Source: Peptoniphilus lacrimalis DSM 7455 (GTDB lineage: Bacteria > Bacillota > Clostridia > Tissierellales > Peptoniphilaceae). From it: 64,000 nucleotides of DNA. Each line of letters starts with the position of its first letter. Positions within the stretch are counted from its first letter, which is position 1. The notes under the pieces are model-generated. The model made no database searches. It was not told where the DNA came from and saw only the letters and a program-made list of their open reading frames with translations. Where the stretch lies: NCBI RefSeq assembly GCF_000378725.1, contig NZ_KB900367.1, forward strand, positions 124,001 to 188,000, in the 5' to 3' direction. Shown piece after piece: positions 42,856 to 50,806 of this stretch. The position numbers and the translations under genes were made by a program.

Positions 42856-44205
42856 ATGATAAAGAAAAGTAAGGGGAATTTTATAAGTCTTTTGCCTTTT
42901 TTAATTTTTATTTTTTCTTATTTGGGCATAGGCTTATTTTTTGTAATAAATGGTAAAAATGATGGATTTTATATGTTTAAATCTCCAATAGCTGTAATAA
43001 TTGGTATTATTTTTGCTTTTATTTTAATTAGTGGAGATTATTACGAAAAAATATCTATTTTTTTAAAGGGCTGTGGCGATGAAAATATTATTTTAATGTG
43101 TATGATCTACCTTTTGGCTGGAGCTTTTTCTAATGTTTCAAGTAAAATGGGTGGTGTTGAGGCCACAGTTAATTTGGGGATAAATCTCATCCCTGCGTCT
43201 TTAATAAGTCTTGGTGTTTTTTTGATTGCTTGTTTTATTTCTTTATCAACAGGGACAAGTGTAGGGACTATTGTGGCGCTTGGACCAATAGCTGTTGGTT
43301 TTGCAGAAAAATCGTCTATTAGCCTTGCTCTTATAATCGGAACTTTGATAAGTGGGGCAATGTTTGGTGATAATTTATCTGTTATTTCTGATACTACTAT
43401 TGCTGCCACTAGAACTCAGGGTGTTAATATGAGGGATAAGTTTAAAACAAATCTTGCTATTTCTCTTCCGGCAATGGCTGTTACTGTGGTTTTGCTTTTA
43501 ATTTTTGCAAGGCCTGATAAAAATCTTATTATTGAAAAAGAAGCTTTTAATTTTATTAAGGTTTTGCCCTATATTTTTGTACTTATTACAGCTATAAGCG
43601 GGGTAAATGTATTTATCGTTCTAACTTGCGGTATAATTTTTTCTGGTATTATTGGAATTATTTATGGAGATTTTTCTCTTTTAACTTTTACAAATCATAT
43701 CTACGATGGTTTTACTTCTATGTTTGAAATTTTTCTTTTGTCTATGCTAACAGGTGGTCTGGCAAGCCTTGTTAAGTATGGTGGAGGCTTGGATTATCTT
43801 ATTTCAAAGGTTAAATCTTTTATTAAATCCTCTAAGTCTGCGGAGTTTGGTATAGGTCTTATCACGCTTTTGACTGATGCTGCGACTGCTAATAATACAG
43901 TGGCAATTATTGTTGTTGGTCCAGTTGTAAGACAGATTTCAGAAAAATATAAGGTAGACCCTAGAAGGTCTGCATCTTTAATGGATATTTTTTCGGCTGT
44001 AATGCAAGGGTTTATTCCTTATGGGGCTCAAGTTTTGATGGCTGTTTCCTATGCTGGAGGAAAAATTAATGTATTTTCTATTATGCCTTATCTGTGGTAT
44101 CAGTTTGCACTTTTATTCTTTGCAATACTTTCTATTTTTATACCTTATGCAAATTCCTATATAAATAATTATCCCTGGGATTTTGAGAAGTGGGACATTC
44201 AATAA
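42856..44205 (+). CDS. NhaC-family Na+/H+ antiporter
   Basis: Integral membrane antiporter of 449 residues with about 11 helices. The most telling segment is LSTGTSVGTIVALGPIAVGFAEKS followed by GAMFGDNLSVISDTTIAATRTQG (split for clarity), the ion-binding region of NhaC-type carriers, and LLTDAATANNTVAIIVVGPV in the second half. It exchanges cytosolic Na+ for H+ or a related solute. Some family members carry organic acids instead, so the substrate is inferred. The ATG at 42856 lies 8 nt after GGAAGGG; a GTG at 42847 abuts that site. Monocistronic. Confidence 0.82.
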   Translation: MIKKSKGNFISLLPFLIFIFSYLGIGLFFVINGKNDGFYMFKSPIAVIIGIIFAFILISGDYYEKISIFLKGCGDENIILMCMIYLLAGAFSNVSSKMGGVEATVNLGINLIPASLISLGVFLIACFISLSTGTSVGTIVALGPIAVGFAEKSSISLALIIGTLISGAMFGDNLSVISDTTIAATRTQGVNMRDKFKTNLAISLPAMAVTVVLLLIFARPDKNLIIEKEAFNFIKVLPYIFVLITAISGVNVFIVLTCGIIFSGIIGIIYGDFSLLTFTNHIYDGFTSMFEIFLLSMLTGGLASLVKYGGGLDYLISKVKSFIKSSKSAEFGIGLITLLTDAATANNTVAIIVVGPVVRQISEKYKVDPRRSASLMDIFSAVMQGFIPYGAQVLMAVSYAGGKINVFSIMPYLWYQFALLFFAILSIFIPYANSYINNYPWDFEKWDIQ

Positions 44206-44220
44206 ATATTAAATTCTATC

Positions 44221-44249
44221 TTTACAAAGTCCTTTTTTTAAAGTAATAT
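44221..44249 (+). promoter_or_regulatory. promoter of the pyrBIKD operon
   Basis: TTTACA (44221-44226), exactly 17 nt, TAATAT (44244-44249). The leader to the pyrB ATG is only about 17-20 nt, so there is no room for a PyrR-type attenuator. Confidence 0.6.
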
Positions 44250-44271
44250 ATTTAAGAATAAAGGAGGGCTT

Positions 44272-45174
44272 ATGAGACATTTAATAGAACCTTTAGATTT
44301 AACAACAGATGAATTTGAGTTTATTTTTAGACTGGCTGATGATATTATTTTAGACCCTAGTAAATATTTAGATAGGGCAAAGGGTAAATTGTTGGCAAGT
44401 CTTTTTTTTGAACCATCTACAAGAACAAGGTTATCTTTTGAAACAGCTATGTTAAGAATTGGCGGAGGCGTTATTGGTTTTTCTGATTCAAAAGTAACTT
44501 CAACGACAAAGGGAGAAACTCTTATAGATACTATTAAAACTGTAGAAAATTATGCAGATATTTGTGCCATGAGGCATTTTAAAGAAGGTGCTGCTACACT
44601 TGCTAGTAAAGTTTCGACAAAGATGCCAATAATTAATGCTGGTGATGGTGGTCATTTTCATCCCACACAAACTTTGGCTGATCTTTTAACTATAAGACAT
44701 CACAAAGGCTCATTTTCAAATTTAAATATTGGTTTTTGCGGAGACTTGAAATTTGGTAGGACAATTCACTCTTTAGTGCGTGCTTTGAACAGATATGAAG
44801 ATGTGAATTTTACTTTTATTTCCCCTAAGGAATTAAAGATGCCCGACCAATTCAAGTCTTTTTTAAAATCTTATGATGAAACAGATTCTTTGACAGATGC
44901 TTTGCCAGATCTTGATATTTTATATATGTCAAGAGTTCAACAGGAAAGATTTGTTTCTTCTGATGAATATGAAAGATTAAAGGACTTCTATATTTTGACA
45001 CCAGAAAAACTGAAAAGATCTAAGGACGATATGTGCATACTTCATCCTATGCCTAGAGTTAATGAAATTTCTGTTGAAGTTGATAAGGATCCAAGGGCTT
45101 GTTATTTTGAGCAAATGAAGTTTGGTATGTATGGCAGGATGGCGCTAATTTTATTCTTATTGGAGTTGGTATAA
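44272..45174 (+). CDS. pyrB: aspartate carbamoyltransferase catalytic subunit
   Basis: Condenses carbamoyl phosphate with aspartate, the committed step of pyrimidine synthesis. The carbamoyl-phosphate signature [12 protein letters not shown] (residues 46-57; Ser49, Arg51, Arg53) and the later [12 protein letters not shown] are intact, as is [10 protein letters not shown] near the end. Its 300-residue length fits the type that pairs with PyrI. AAAGGAGG site before ATG; its stop overlaps pyrI by one base. Confidence 0.95.
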   Translation: MRHLIEPLDLTTDEFEFIFRLADDIILDPSKYLDRAKGKLLASLFFEPSTRTRLSFETAMLRIGGGVIGFSDSKVTSTTKGETLIDTIKTVENYADICAMRHFKEGAATLASKVSTKMPIINAGDGGHFHPTQTLADLLTIRHHKGSFSNLNIGFCGDLKFGRTIHSLVRALNRYEDVNFTFISPKELKMPDQFKSFLKSYDETDSLTDALPDLDILYMSRVQQERFVSSDEYERLKDFYILTPEKLKRSKDDMCILHPMPRVNEISVEVDKDPRACYFEQMKFGMYGRMALILFLLELV

Positions 45175-45611
45175 TGATTAATGTTTCAAAAATAAAAAAG
45201 GGTATAGTTTTAGACCATATTAATAGGGGGGAAGCCTTTAAGATTTATAAGGCTTTGAAATTAAATAAAATTGAAGATACAGTTGTTTTAATGCAAAATA
45301 TCCCTTCAAGCTCAATGGGCAAGAAGGATTTAATAAAAATAGAAACAGATTTTGACTTAGATTTCACAGTTTTAGGTCTTATTGCACCGGATATTACTGT
45401 AAATTATATTGAAGATGGAAAGAGAATTAAAAAATTCACAATGGAACTTCCTAAGGCTGTTGAAGGTGTATTAAAATGTCACAATCCACGTTGCGTATCA
45501 AATTCTGAAAGAGTGATTCCTGGTCAGGTATTTTATCTTTACAATAAGGAAAAAAGGGAGTTTAGGTGTGAATACTGCGACACAATTTGCACCTATGAAG
45601 AAGATGAATAA
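45174..45611 (+). CDS. pyrI: aspartate carbamoyltransferase regulatory subunit
   Basis: Allosteric chain that lets CTP/ATP control PyrB. The N-terminal nucleotide-binding domain (1-95; GIVLDHINRGEAFKIYKAL) is followed by a zinc domain with Cys102, Cys107, Cys132 and Cys135, at the expected spacing. The 145-residue length fits. Its presence means ATCase here is probably the allosteric PyrB-PyrI holoenzyme, unlike the stand-alone enzyme of Bacillus. Its end overlaps pyrK by about 11 nt. Confidence 0.94.
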   Translation: MINVSKIKKGIVLDHINRGEAFKIYKALKLNKIEDTVVLMQNIPSSSMGKKDLIKIETDFDLDFTVLGLIAPDITVNYIEDGKRIKKFTMELPKAVEGVLKCHNPRCVSNSERVIPGQVFYLYNKEKREFRCEYCDTICTYEEDE

Positions 45612-46302
45612 GGTTATAGATAATATTAAAATAACGGATAATTTTTATCTATTAAAAACTGATGGGGTAAAAAATACAAGACCTGGACAATTTTTTATGT
45701 TAAGAGCCTGGGATAAATATCCAGTTTTATCAAGGCCCATTTCTATCTTTAATGTTGGAGAGCATTTGGAGTTTTTGTATCAAGTCGTGGGTAAGGGTAC
45801 AGAAATTTTAAAAAATTTAAAAAAAGGCTCACCTATAAATGTTTATGGTCCTTATGGAAATGGTTTTGATATAAATGTGGATAGTTTGGCAATGGTTGGC
45901 GGCGGAGTAGGAGTCGCACCTTTTTACTATCTTTCAAAAAAGATTTTAGAAAAAAATAAAGATGCAAAATTACGCCTATACCTTGGAGAAAGAGAAGGAC
46001 AAAATTTAGAAAGTCTATTTTCAGATTTACCTATAGATATTAAGGTTAAAAAAGGTGGCTTTGTTACAGATATAATTGATTTTGATAAGCATAAGCTTTA
46101 TTATGCCTGCGGACCAGAAATTATGATGAAAAAAACTCATGAACTTTGTCGGGCAAATAATAAAAATTCTTATATATCTTTAGATTTAAGAATGGGCTGC
46201 GGACTTGGTGCTTGTCTTTCATGTTCAGTTGATACAAAAAATGGCAGAAAAAGGTCTTGCAAAGATGGACCAGTATTTATGGGAAGTGATATTTATGAAT
46301 AG
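45601..46302 (+). CDS. pyrK: dihydroorotate dehydrogenase electron-transfer subunit
   Basis: FAD and 2Fe-2S subunit that passes electrons from PyrD to NAD+. The FAD-binding RPGQFFML and SRPIS motifs, the NAD-binding MVGGGVGVAPFYYL, and the C-terminal 2Fe-2S cluster with GCGLGACLSC...CKDG are visible. I place the start at ATG 45601 (about 233 residues), but ATG 45592 is nearly as good; a longer reading from 45568 would be out-of-frame pyrI. It overlaps pyrD by 8 nt. Confidence 0.93.
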   Translation, partial: KMNKVIDNIKITDNFYLLKTDGVKNTRPGQFFMLRAWDKYPVLSRPISIFNVGEHLEFLYQVVGKGTEILKNLKKGSPINVYGPYGNGFDINVDSLAMVGGGVGVAPFYYLSKKILEKNKDAKLRLYLGEREGQNLESLFSDLPIDIKVKKGGFVTDIIDFDKHKLYYACGPEIMMKKTHELCRANNKNSYISLDLRMGCGLGACLSCSVDTKNGRKRSCKDGPVFMGSDIYE

Positions 46303-47197
46303 GATGGAAGTTGAACTTTGTAATATTAAGCTTAAAAATCCCCTTATCACTGCTTCTGGAACCTTTGGTTTTGGAGAAGAATTTATTGATTATTATGACA
46401 CGAAAATTTTAGGTGGAATTGTTTCTAAAGGAATCACAAGAATTGCTAAGGATGGAAATAAAGGAGTAAGAATTTGGGAATCACCTTCAGGAATTTTAAA
46501 TTCAATAGGTTTGGAAAATCCTGGAGTGGAAAAATTTTGCACAGATTACTTTCCTAAAATGAAAAAATTAGGAAGCGAAATTTTTGTAAATTTAGGTGGA
46601 AATACTCTCGATGAATATGTTGAAGGTGCAGAAATTCTTGAAGATTTAGATTTTAATTTTTTAGAATTAAATGTATCTTGTCCAAATGTGTCAAAGGGAG
46701 GGATGGCTTTCGGATTGGAAGCTGGGCCACTCTTTGAGGTGGTTAAAAATGTCAGAAAAGTTACTAAGAAAAAATTGATTGTAAAATTATCTCCTAATGC
46801 AAGAGATATGGTTGAAGTAGCAAGAGCCTGTCAAGAAGCTGGGGCAGATGGAGTTTCTTTAATTAATACTATTTTAGGCATGGCAATTGATTTTGATAAA
46901 AGAAAAAATGTTTTTAATAATGATTATGCAGGGCTTTCGGGCCCATGTGTCAAGCCAATAGCTCTAAGAATGGTTCATCAGATTTCAAGAGCAATTGATA
47001 TTCCAATAGTTGCTATGGGAGGAGTTACATCTTATAAGGATGTATTGGAATTTTTGATGGTTGGTGCTAGTGCAGTTGAAGTTGGAACCTATAATTTTAT
47101 GAACCCTTATGGTCCAAAAGAAATTATTGAAGATCTGGAGAAATATTTAGATGAAAAAAATGAGTTTGTTAAAGATTTTATAGGTTTAATAAAATAA
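46295..47197 (+). CDS. pyrD: dihydroorotate dehydrogenase catalytic subunit, class 1B
   Basis: FMN TIM-barrel that oxidises dihydroorotate to orotate; class 1B enzymes need PyrK and use NAD+, which fits the preceding gene. Catalytic Cys129 in NVSCPN replaces the serine of class 2 enzymes. Other motifs are LITASGTFGFGEE, NSIGLENPG, KLSPNA and AMGGV. I choose ATG 46295 after GGAAGTGAT; upstream in-frame residues from 46205 are only pyrK sequence out of phase. The operon ends here at a good terminator; pyrC, pyrF and pyrE must lie elsewhere. Confidence 0.95.
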   Translation: MNRMEVELCNIKLKNPLITASGTFGFGEEFIDYYDTKILGGIVSKGITRIAKDGNKGVRIWESPSGILNSIGLENPGVEKFCTDYFPKMKKLGSEIFVNLGGNTLDEYVEGAEILEDLDFNFLELNVSCPNVSKGGMAFGLEAGPLFEVVKNVRKVTKKKLIVKLSPNARDMVEVARACQEAGADGVSLINTILGMAIDFDKRKNVFNNDYAGLSGPCVKPIALRMVHQISRAIDIPIVAMGGVTSYKDVLEFLMVGASAVEVGTYNFMNPYGPKEIIEDLEKYLDEKNEFVKDFIGLIK

Positions 47198-47201
47198 ATG
47201 G

Positions 47202-47230
47202 GGATTTAGTTTACTAAATCCTCTTTTTTA
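47202..47230 (+). terminator. terminator of the pyrBIKD operon
   Basis: GGATTTAG (47202-47209) / CTAAATCC (47214-47221), 4-nt loop, followed by TCTTTTTTT. Confidence 0.85.
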
Positions 47231-47319
47231 TTAAATAAAATTTATTTTTTTTACATAGAAATAAATAAATAGAATTTCTCTGGGTAAAATAAAATTAGAT
47301 ATTTGAAGGAGGAAAAGAG

Positions 47320-48576
47320 ATGAATGTGAAAAGTGCATTAGATTATTTTGGAACTTATACAAGAGGGGTTGATGGAGCTGTATCTACCTTCAAATTTGAA
47401 TATTTGACGTCTTTAGGTATTGCAGCTATTGTAATTTTTTTAGGTAAGTTTATAGTTGGAAAATCAAAACTTTTACAAAAATATGCCATTCCAGCACCAG
47501 TTGTTGCAGGTCTTTTGTTTTCTATTTTAGTTGCAATTATTAAGTCCTTAGGAATAGTTGGATTTGAATTTGATGTAGATTTAACAAAAGATTTGGCACA
47601 AAATATATTTTTCTTGGCAGTTGGCTACGGATTTTCAGCAGGTCTTATAAAAAATGCTGGCGGTAAATTTTTAGTTAAAATTGCCTTTGCTGCATGTTTG
47701 CTGATAACTTTGCAAAATGTTGTGGGAATTTTAGTCGGAAAACTGATAAATCTTGATCCATTTTTAGCTCTACAATGTTCATCTTCTTCTATGAGTGGTG
47801 GAGTTGGAACGGCTGCAGCTATGGGAAAAGTTTTTGAAGGAATGGGAGCACCTGCTAATGTAACTGAAGTTGGTGTTGCTGCTGGAACTATGGGAAATAT
47901 TATGGGGTCTTTAATAGGAGGACCTGTTGCAGCATATTTAATTTCAAAATACAGTTTAAAATCTGATCCCAATGATAAACCAGAACAAGAACTATCAGAC
48001 TCAGTTTATGAACTTAAAGATAAAAATATGGTTAGTGCCTTTGCCTTAGCCCTATTAATTGGTGCTTTAGGAATGCCAATTTATTTTTTACTAGACAATA
48101 TTCCTTATATTGAAATGCCAAAGTTTATTGGTTGCCTTTTCGCAGGTGCAATAATGAGAAATGCTTTGGAAAAAATGGATAAGGAAACTTATGTCAATGA
48201 AATGAATGCCATTGAAAGTATGTTTTTAGATTTGTACTTGGCACTTGTTCTTATGACAATAGATATTACAAAATTAATTCCAGTTGCTGGTAAGATGGGT
48301 ATAATTTTACTTGCTCAAGCAGTTTTAGTAGGATTATTTGCCATAATTATTTCTTTTAATATGTTTGGAAGAGATTATGGTGCAGCCGTTATGGCATCAG
48401 GAAATGTAGGTTGGGCTTGCGGTTCAGGACCAAATTCAGTAGCAAATATTAAGGCTGTTATGGACGAATATGGCTATCACCATATAGCTTGGATACTTTA
48501 TCCATCATTTGCGGTTTTAATTGATGACATTTATAATCCTATATTTTTATCACTTATATCAAATCTCTTAAAATAA
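47320..48576 (+). CDS. gltS: sodium/glutamate symporter GltS
   Basis: Membrane carrier importing glutamate with Na+. 418 residues with about ten hydrophobic segments. The family is recognised by two pore-loop regions rich in small residues: SSSMSGGVGTAAAMG (about 152-166) followed by VGVAAGTMGNIMGSLIGGP (residues 186-204), and in the second half ASGNVGWACGSGPNSVAN (about 368-385). The strong AAGGAGG site and flanking terminators make it monocistronic. Glutamate supply would suit an amino-acid-fermenting anaerobe (inference). Confidence 0.92.
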   Translation: MNVKSALDYFGTYTRGVDGAVSTFKFEYLTSLGIAAIVIFLGKFIVGKSKLLQKYAIPAPVVAGLLFSILVAIIKSLGIVGFEFDVDLTKDLAQNIFFLAVGYGFSAGLIKNAGGKFLVKIAFAACLLITLQNVVGILVGKLINLDPFLALQCSSSSMSGGVGTAAAMGKVFEGMGAPANVTEVGVAAGTMGNIMGSLIGGPVAAYLISKYSLKSDPNDKPEQELSDSVYELKDKNMVSAFALALLIGALGMPIYFLLDNIPYIEMPKFIGCLFAGAIMRNALEKMDKETYVNEMNAIESMFLDLYLALVLMTIDITKLIPVAGKMGIILLAQAVLVGLFAIIISFNMFGRDYGAAVMASGNVGWACGSGPNSVANIKAVMDEYGYHHIAWILYPSFAVLIDDIYNPIFLSLISNLLK

Positions 48577-48590
48577 AGAATTTGTTATCA

Positions 48591-48630
48591 TTCTCCATAT
48601 AAAACTTTTTATATGGAGAATTGTTTTCTT
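48591..48630 (+). terminator. terminator after gltS
   Basis: Perfect 14-bp arms 48591-48604 / 48607-48620 (TTCTCCATATAAAA / TTTTATATGGAGAA), then TTGTTTTCTTG. Confidence 0.85.
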
Positions 48631-48700
48631 GCAATTGTATAAAAATAAGAATATCATTATTTATGAGGTATTTGTAAGTTTTAAAATTTAGGAGGTATGT

Positions 48701-49036
48701 ATGAAAGCTTTATTTATTACAATAAATCATGAAGAACATTTTAGAAAACTCTTAAAAGAATTTGGAAAAACTGGTATTCGTGGAGGTACTATTCTCTCTA
48801 GTGAAGGTCTTGCAGCATCTCAGGCTGAAATAGCTCCGGAATTAGGTTTAAATTATTTCAGATTATTTTTAAATTCTGGGAGACCTTACAATAAAACAAT
48901 TTTTTTGGTTCTTGAAGATGACAAGGTTGAAGAAGCCAAGGAATGTGTAAGGCATGTTGTGGGAAATTTAAACAGGGAAAATGTAGGGATTATGTTTACC
49001 ATTGATGTAGATTCTTTTGAGGGGTTGACAAAGTAA
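48701..49036 (+). CDS. small PII/CutA-like protein next to a cation antiporter
   Basis: Not a named gene. The 111 residues read as a beta-alpha-beta beta-alpha-beta ferredoxin-like PII fold: strand KALFITIN (2-9), helix EEHFRKLLKEFGKTG (11-25), strand GGTILSS, a loop of about 30 residues, strand KTIFLVLEDD (64-73), helix KVEEAKECVRHVVG, strand VGIMFTIDVD. The glycine-rich turn GIRGGTILSSEG is where PII-like proteins bind nucleotides. It has its own strong TAGGAGG site and is followed after 3 nt by the antiporter gene, so it is probably that transporter's regulator. Fold call is by pattern only. Confidence 0.65.
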   Translation: MKALFITINHEEHFRKLLKEFGKTGIRGGTILSSEGLAASQAEIAPELGLNYFRLFLNSGRPYNKTIFLVLEDDKVEEAKECVRHVVGNLNRENVGIMFTIDVDSFEGLTK

Positions 49037-49039
49037 AAA

Positions 49040-50218
49040 ATGGATATAATATTTAATATTGCAGTCCTCTTTTTAAGTGGACTGTTATTTGCGAGAATTT
49101 TTGGAAAATTTAAGTTTCCAGATGTAACTGGATACTTGATAGGCGGTATAATAATTGGTCCTTGCGTTTTGGGACTTTTATCTAAAGAAGCTGTAGATAG
49201 CATGGATGCAATAAGTCAGCTAGCCTTATCTTTTATTGCTTTTTCCGTAGGTAGTGAAATGAATTTTGAAAGTATAAAGCAAATGGGCACAAAGATTTTA
49301 ATTGTTACTTTTTTTGAAGCTATGGGAGCTCTTATATTTGTTACCTTAACAATGCTTTTATTTTTTAAAACAGATGTCGCTTTTGCCATTACCATTGGAA
49401 GCATAGCTTCAGCTACTGCACCTGCAGCAACTTTAATGGTAATAAAACAGTATAATGCAAAAGGTGGACTTGTAGATGTATTAATACCAGTCGTTGCTCT
49501 TGATGATGCTATTTGTATCATGGCTTTTGGAGTTTGTTCATCTATTGCTATTACCATTATGAGTGGATCTGATCTTAATTTTGTTAATATGATTTTTGAA
49601 CCTGTAAAAGAAATATTTTTAGCTTTAATTGTTGGATTTGTTGCCGGAATTATTTTTATTTTATTGTCTAAAAGGCTGAAAAATGATACAGAAACTCTTA
49701 CTTTTACACTAGCTATGATATTCATTGTTACAACTGTTACCGATAAATGGGGCTTATCAAGTCTACTTACTTTAATGATGAGCGGTATAGTGATTTCCAA
49801 TATGGGAAGTGTGGATAGAAGATATCAGGAACTTATTTCTACAATAACGCCACCGATTTTTATAGCTTTTTTCGTTCTGTCTGGTGCAGATTTAAATCTT
49901 GGCGGTTTAAAAGCGGCAGGATTAATAGGATTTGCCTATGTTATTGCAAGAGTTTTGGGGAAATTTTTCGGGGCTATGGCATCTACAAAATTGACAGGAT
50001 TTTCTAAAGAAGTTCAAAATAATTTGGGTCTTACTTTAGTCCCTCAAGCTGGTGTTGCCATTGGTTTATCCTTAATTGCTGAAAAAATAATACCGGAACC
50101 TCACGGTTCAATGATTAGAACAATAATACTTGCAGGAACAATTTGCTATGAACTTATTGGGCCTATAGTTGCAAAATTTGCTTTAAAAAGAGCAGGTTGT
50201 ATAGAAGAAGATATATAA
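49040..50218 (+). CDS. CPA2-type cation:proton antiporter
   Basis: Membrane antiporter of 392 residues with about 12-13 helices. It fits the CPA2/KefB-NapA family: N-terminal DVTGYLIGGIIIGP, SQLALSFIAFSVG, and the ion-binding region ASATAPAATLMVIKQY followed by VLIPVVALDDAICIMAFG, where the Asp-Asp pair in LDDA is the expected ion and proton site. No RCK/TrkA-N domain is attached. It starts 3 nt after the PII-like gene with almost no ribosome site of its own, which suggests coupled translation. Na+ or K+ is possible. Confidence 0.85.
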   Translation: MDIIFNIAVLFLSGLLFARIFGKFKFPDVTGYLIGGIIIGPCVLGLLSKEAVDSMDAISQLALSFIAFSVGSEMNFESIKQMGTKILIVTFFEAMGALIFVTLTMLLFFKTDVAFAITIGSIASATAPAATLMVIKQYNAKGGLVDVLIPVVALDDAICIMAFGVCSSIAITIMSGSDLNFVNMIFEPVKEIFLALIVGFVAGIIFILLSKRLKNDTETLTFTLAMIFIVTTVTDKWGLSSLLTLMMSGIVISNMGSVDRRYQELISTITPPIFIAFFVLSGADLNLGGLKAAGLIGFAYVIARVLGKFFGAMASTKLTGFSKEVQNNLGLTLVPQAGVAIGLSLIAEKIIPEPHGSMIRTIILAGTICYELIGPIVAKFALKRAGCIEEDI

Positions 50219-50220
50219 AA

Positions 50221-50257
50221 AAAATCCTTTCTAGAGTTTTCTAGATAGGATTTTTTA
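50221..50257. terminator. bidirectional terminator between antiporter and flavodoxin
   Basis: AAAATCC...TCTAGA (50221-50235) pairs with TCTAGA...GGATTTT (50240-50254), with short mismatch, then T run; A run on the other side. Confidence 0.8.
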
Positions 50258-50267
50258 TTTTGAAACA

Positions 50268-50759
50268 TTATTTAATTAAGCCAATTTTTTTAAGCCAATT
50301 TTTTAATTCTTGCTCATTTATTGGTCCCTGCATTAAAAGTCCTTCTTCAATTTTTACGTTGCTTTTTAAGCTTGGTTTTAAATTTTCTTGGACTTCTAAA
50401 TTAACTGAGCCTTCATCAGTCATAAAATAAATAATTTTCTTATTTGAAAAATCATAGGATTCCAAAAAAGTATTAATAATTAAAGGTGCCTTATGCCACC
50501 ATATAGGAAAACCCAAAAGTATTAAGTCATAAGAATTGAAATTTTCTACATTATTTTTAATTTTTGGTCTAGTGGAAGGATTTTTATTTTCAAGACAGGC
50601 ACGAGAATTTTCATTTCTCCAATCTAAATCTTCACTCTTATAATCTTCTTGTGGACTTATCTTAAAAATATCACAAGAGATAAAATCTGCAATTTTTTTT
50701 GCCATTTTTTCTGTGTTTCCGCTAGCTGAAAAATATGCCGTTAAAATATTTTTTGCCAT
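50268..50759 (-). CDS. flavodoxin-fold protein
   Basis: FMN-binding electron carrier or quinone-reductase-like protein of 163 residues. The phosphate loop FSASGNTEKMA (10-20) is the FMN signature, and LLGFPIWWHKAP (81-92) is the second flavin loop typical of the flavodoxin_4 subgroup. That subgroup is longer-lived as stand-alone 'flavodoxin' in anaerobes; its partner is not known. Single gene with AGGAGGTC before ATG. It lies downstream of the exporter genes' 3' end in the opposite order but same strand, with an independent site. Confidence 0.87.
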   Translation of the reverse strand: MAKNILTAYFSASGNTEKMAKKIADFISCDIFKISPQEDYKSEDLDWRNENSRACLENKNPSTRPKIKNNVENFNSYDLILLGFPIWWHKAPLIINTFLESYDFSNKKIIYFMTDEGSVNLEVQENLKPSLKSNVKIEEGLLMQGPINEQELKNWLKKIGLIK

Positions 50760-50806
50760 AATTTGACCTCCTAAAATTATTATATACTAAAAATTTGAAA
50801 GTGAAT

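Noticed and set aside
49216-49800. Long (194-codon) antisense open frame inside the antiporter gene
   Set aside because: It mirrors hydrophobic codons of the antiporter, has no ribosome site and no recognisable motif; a shadow.
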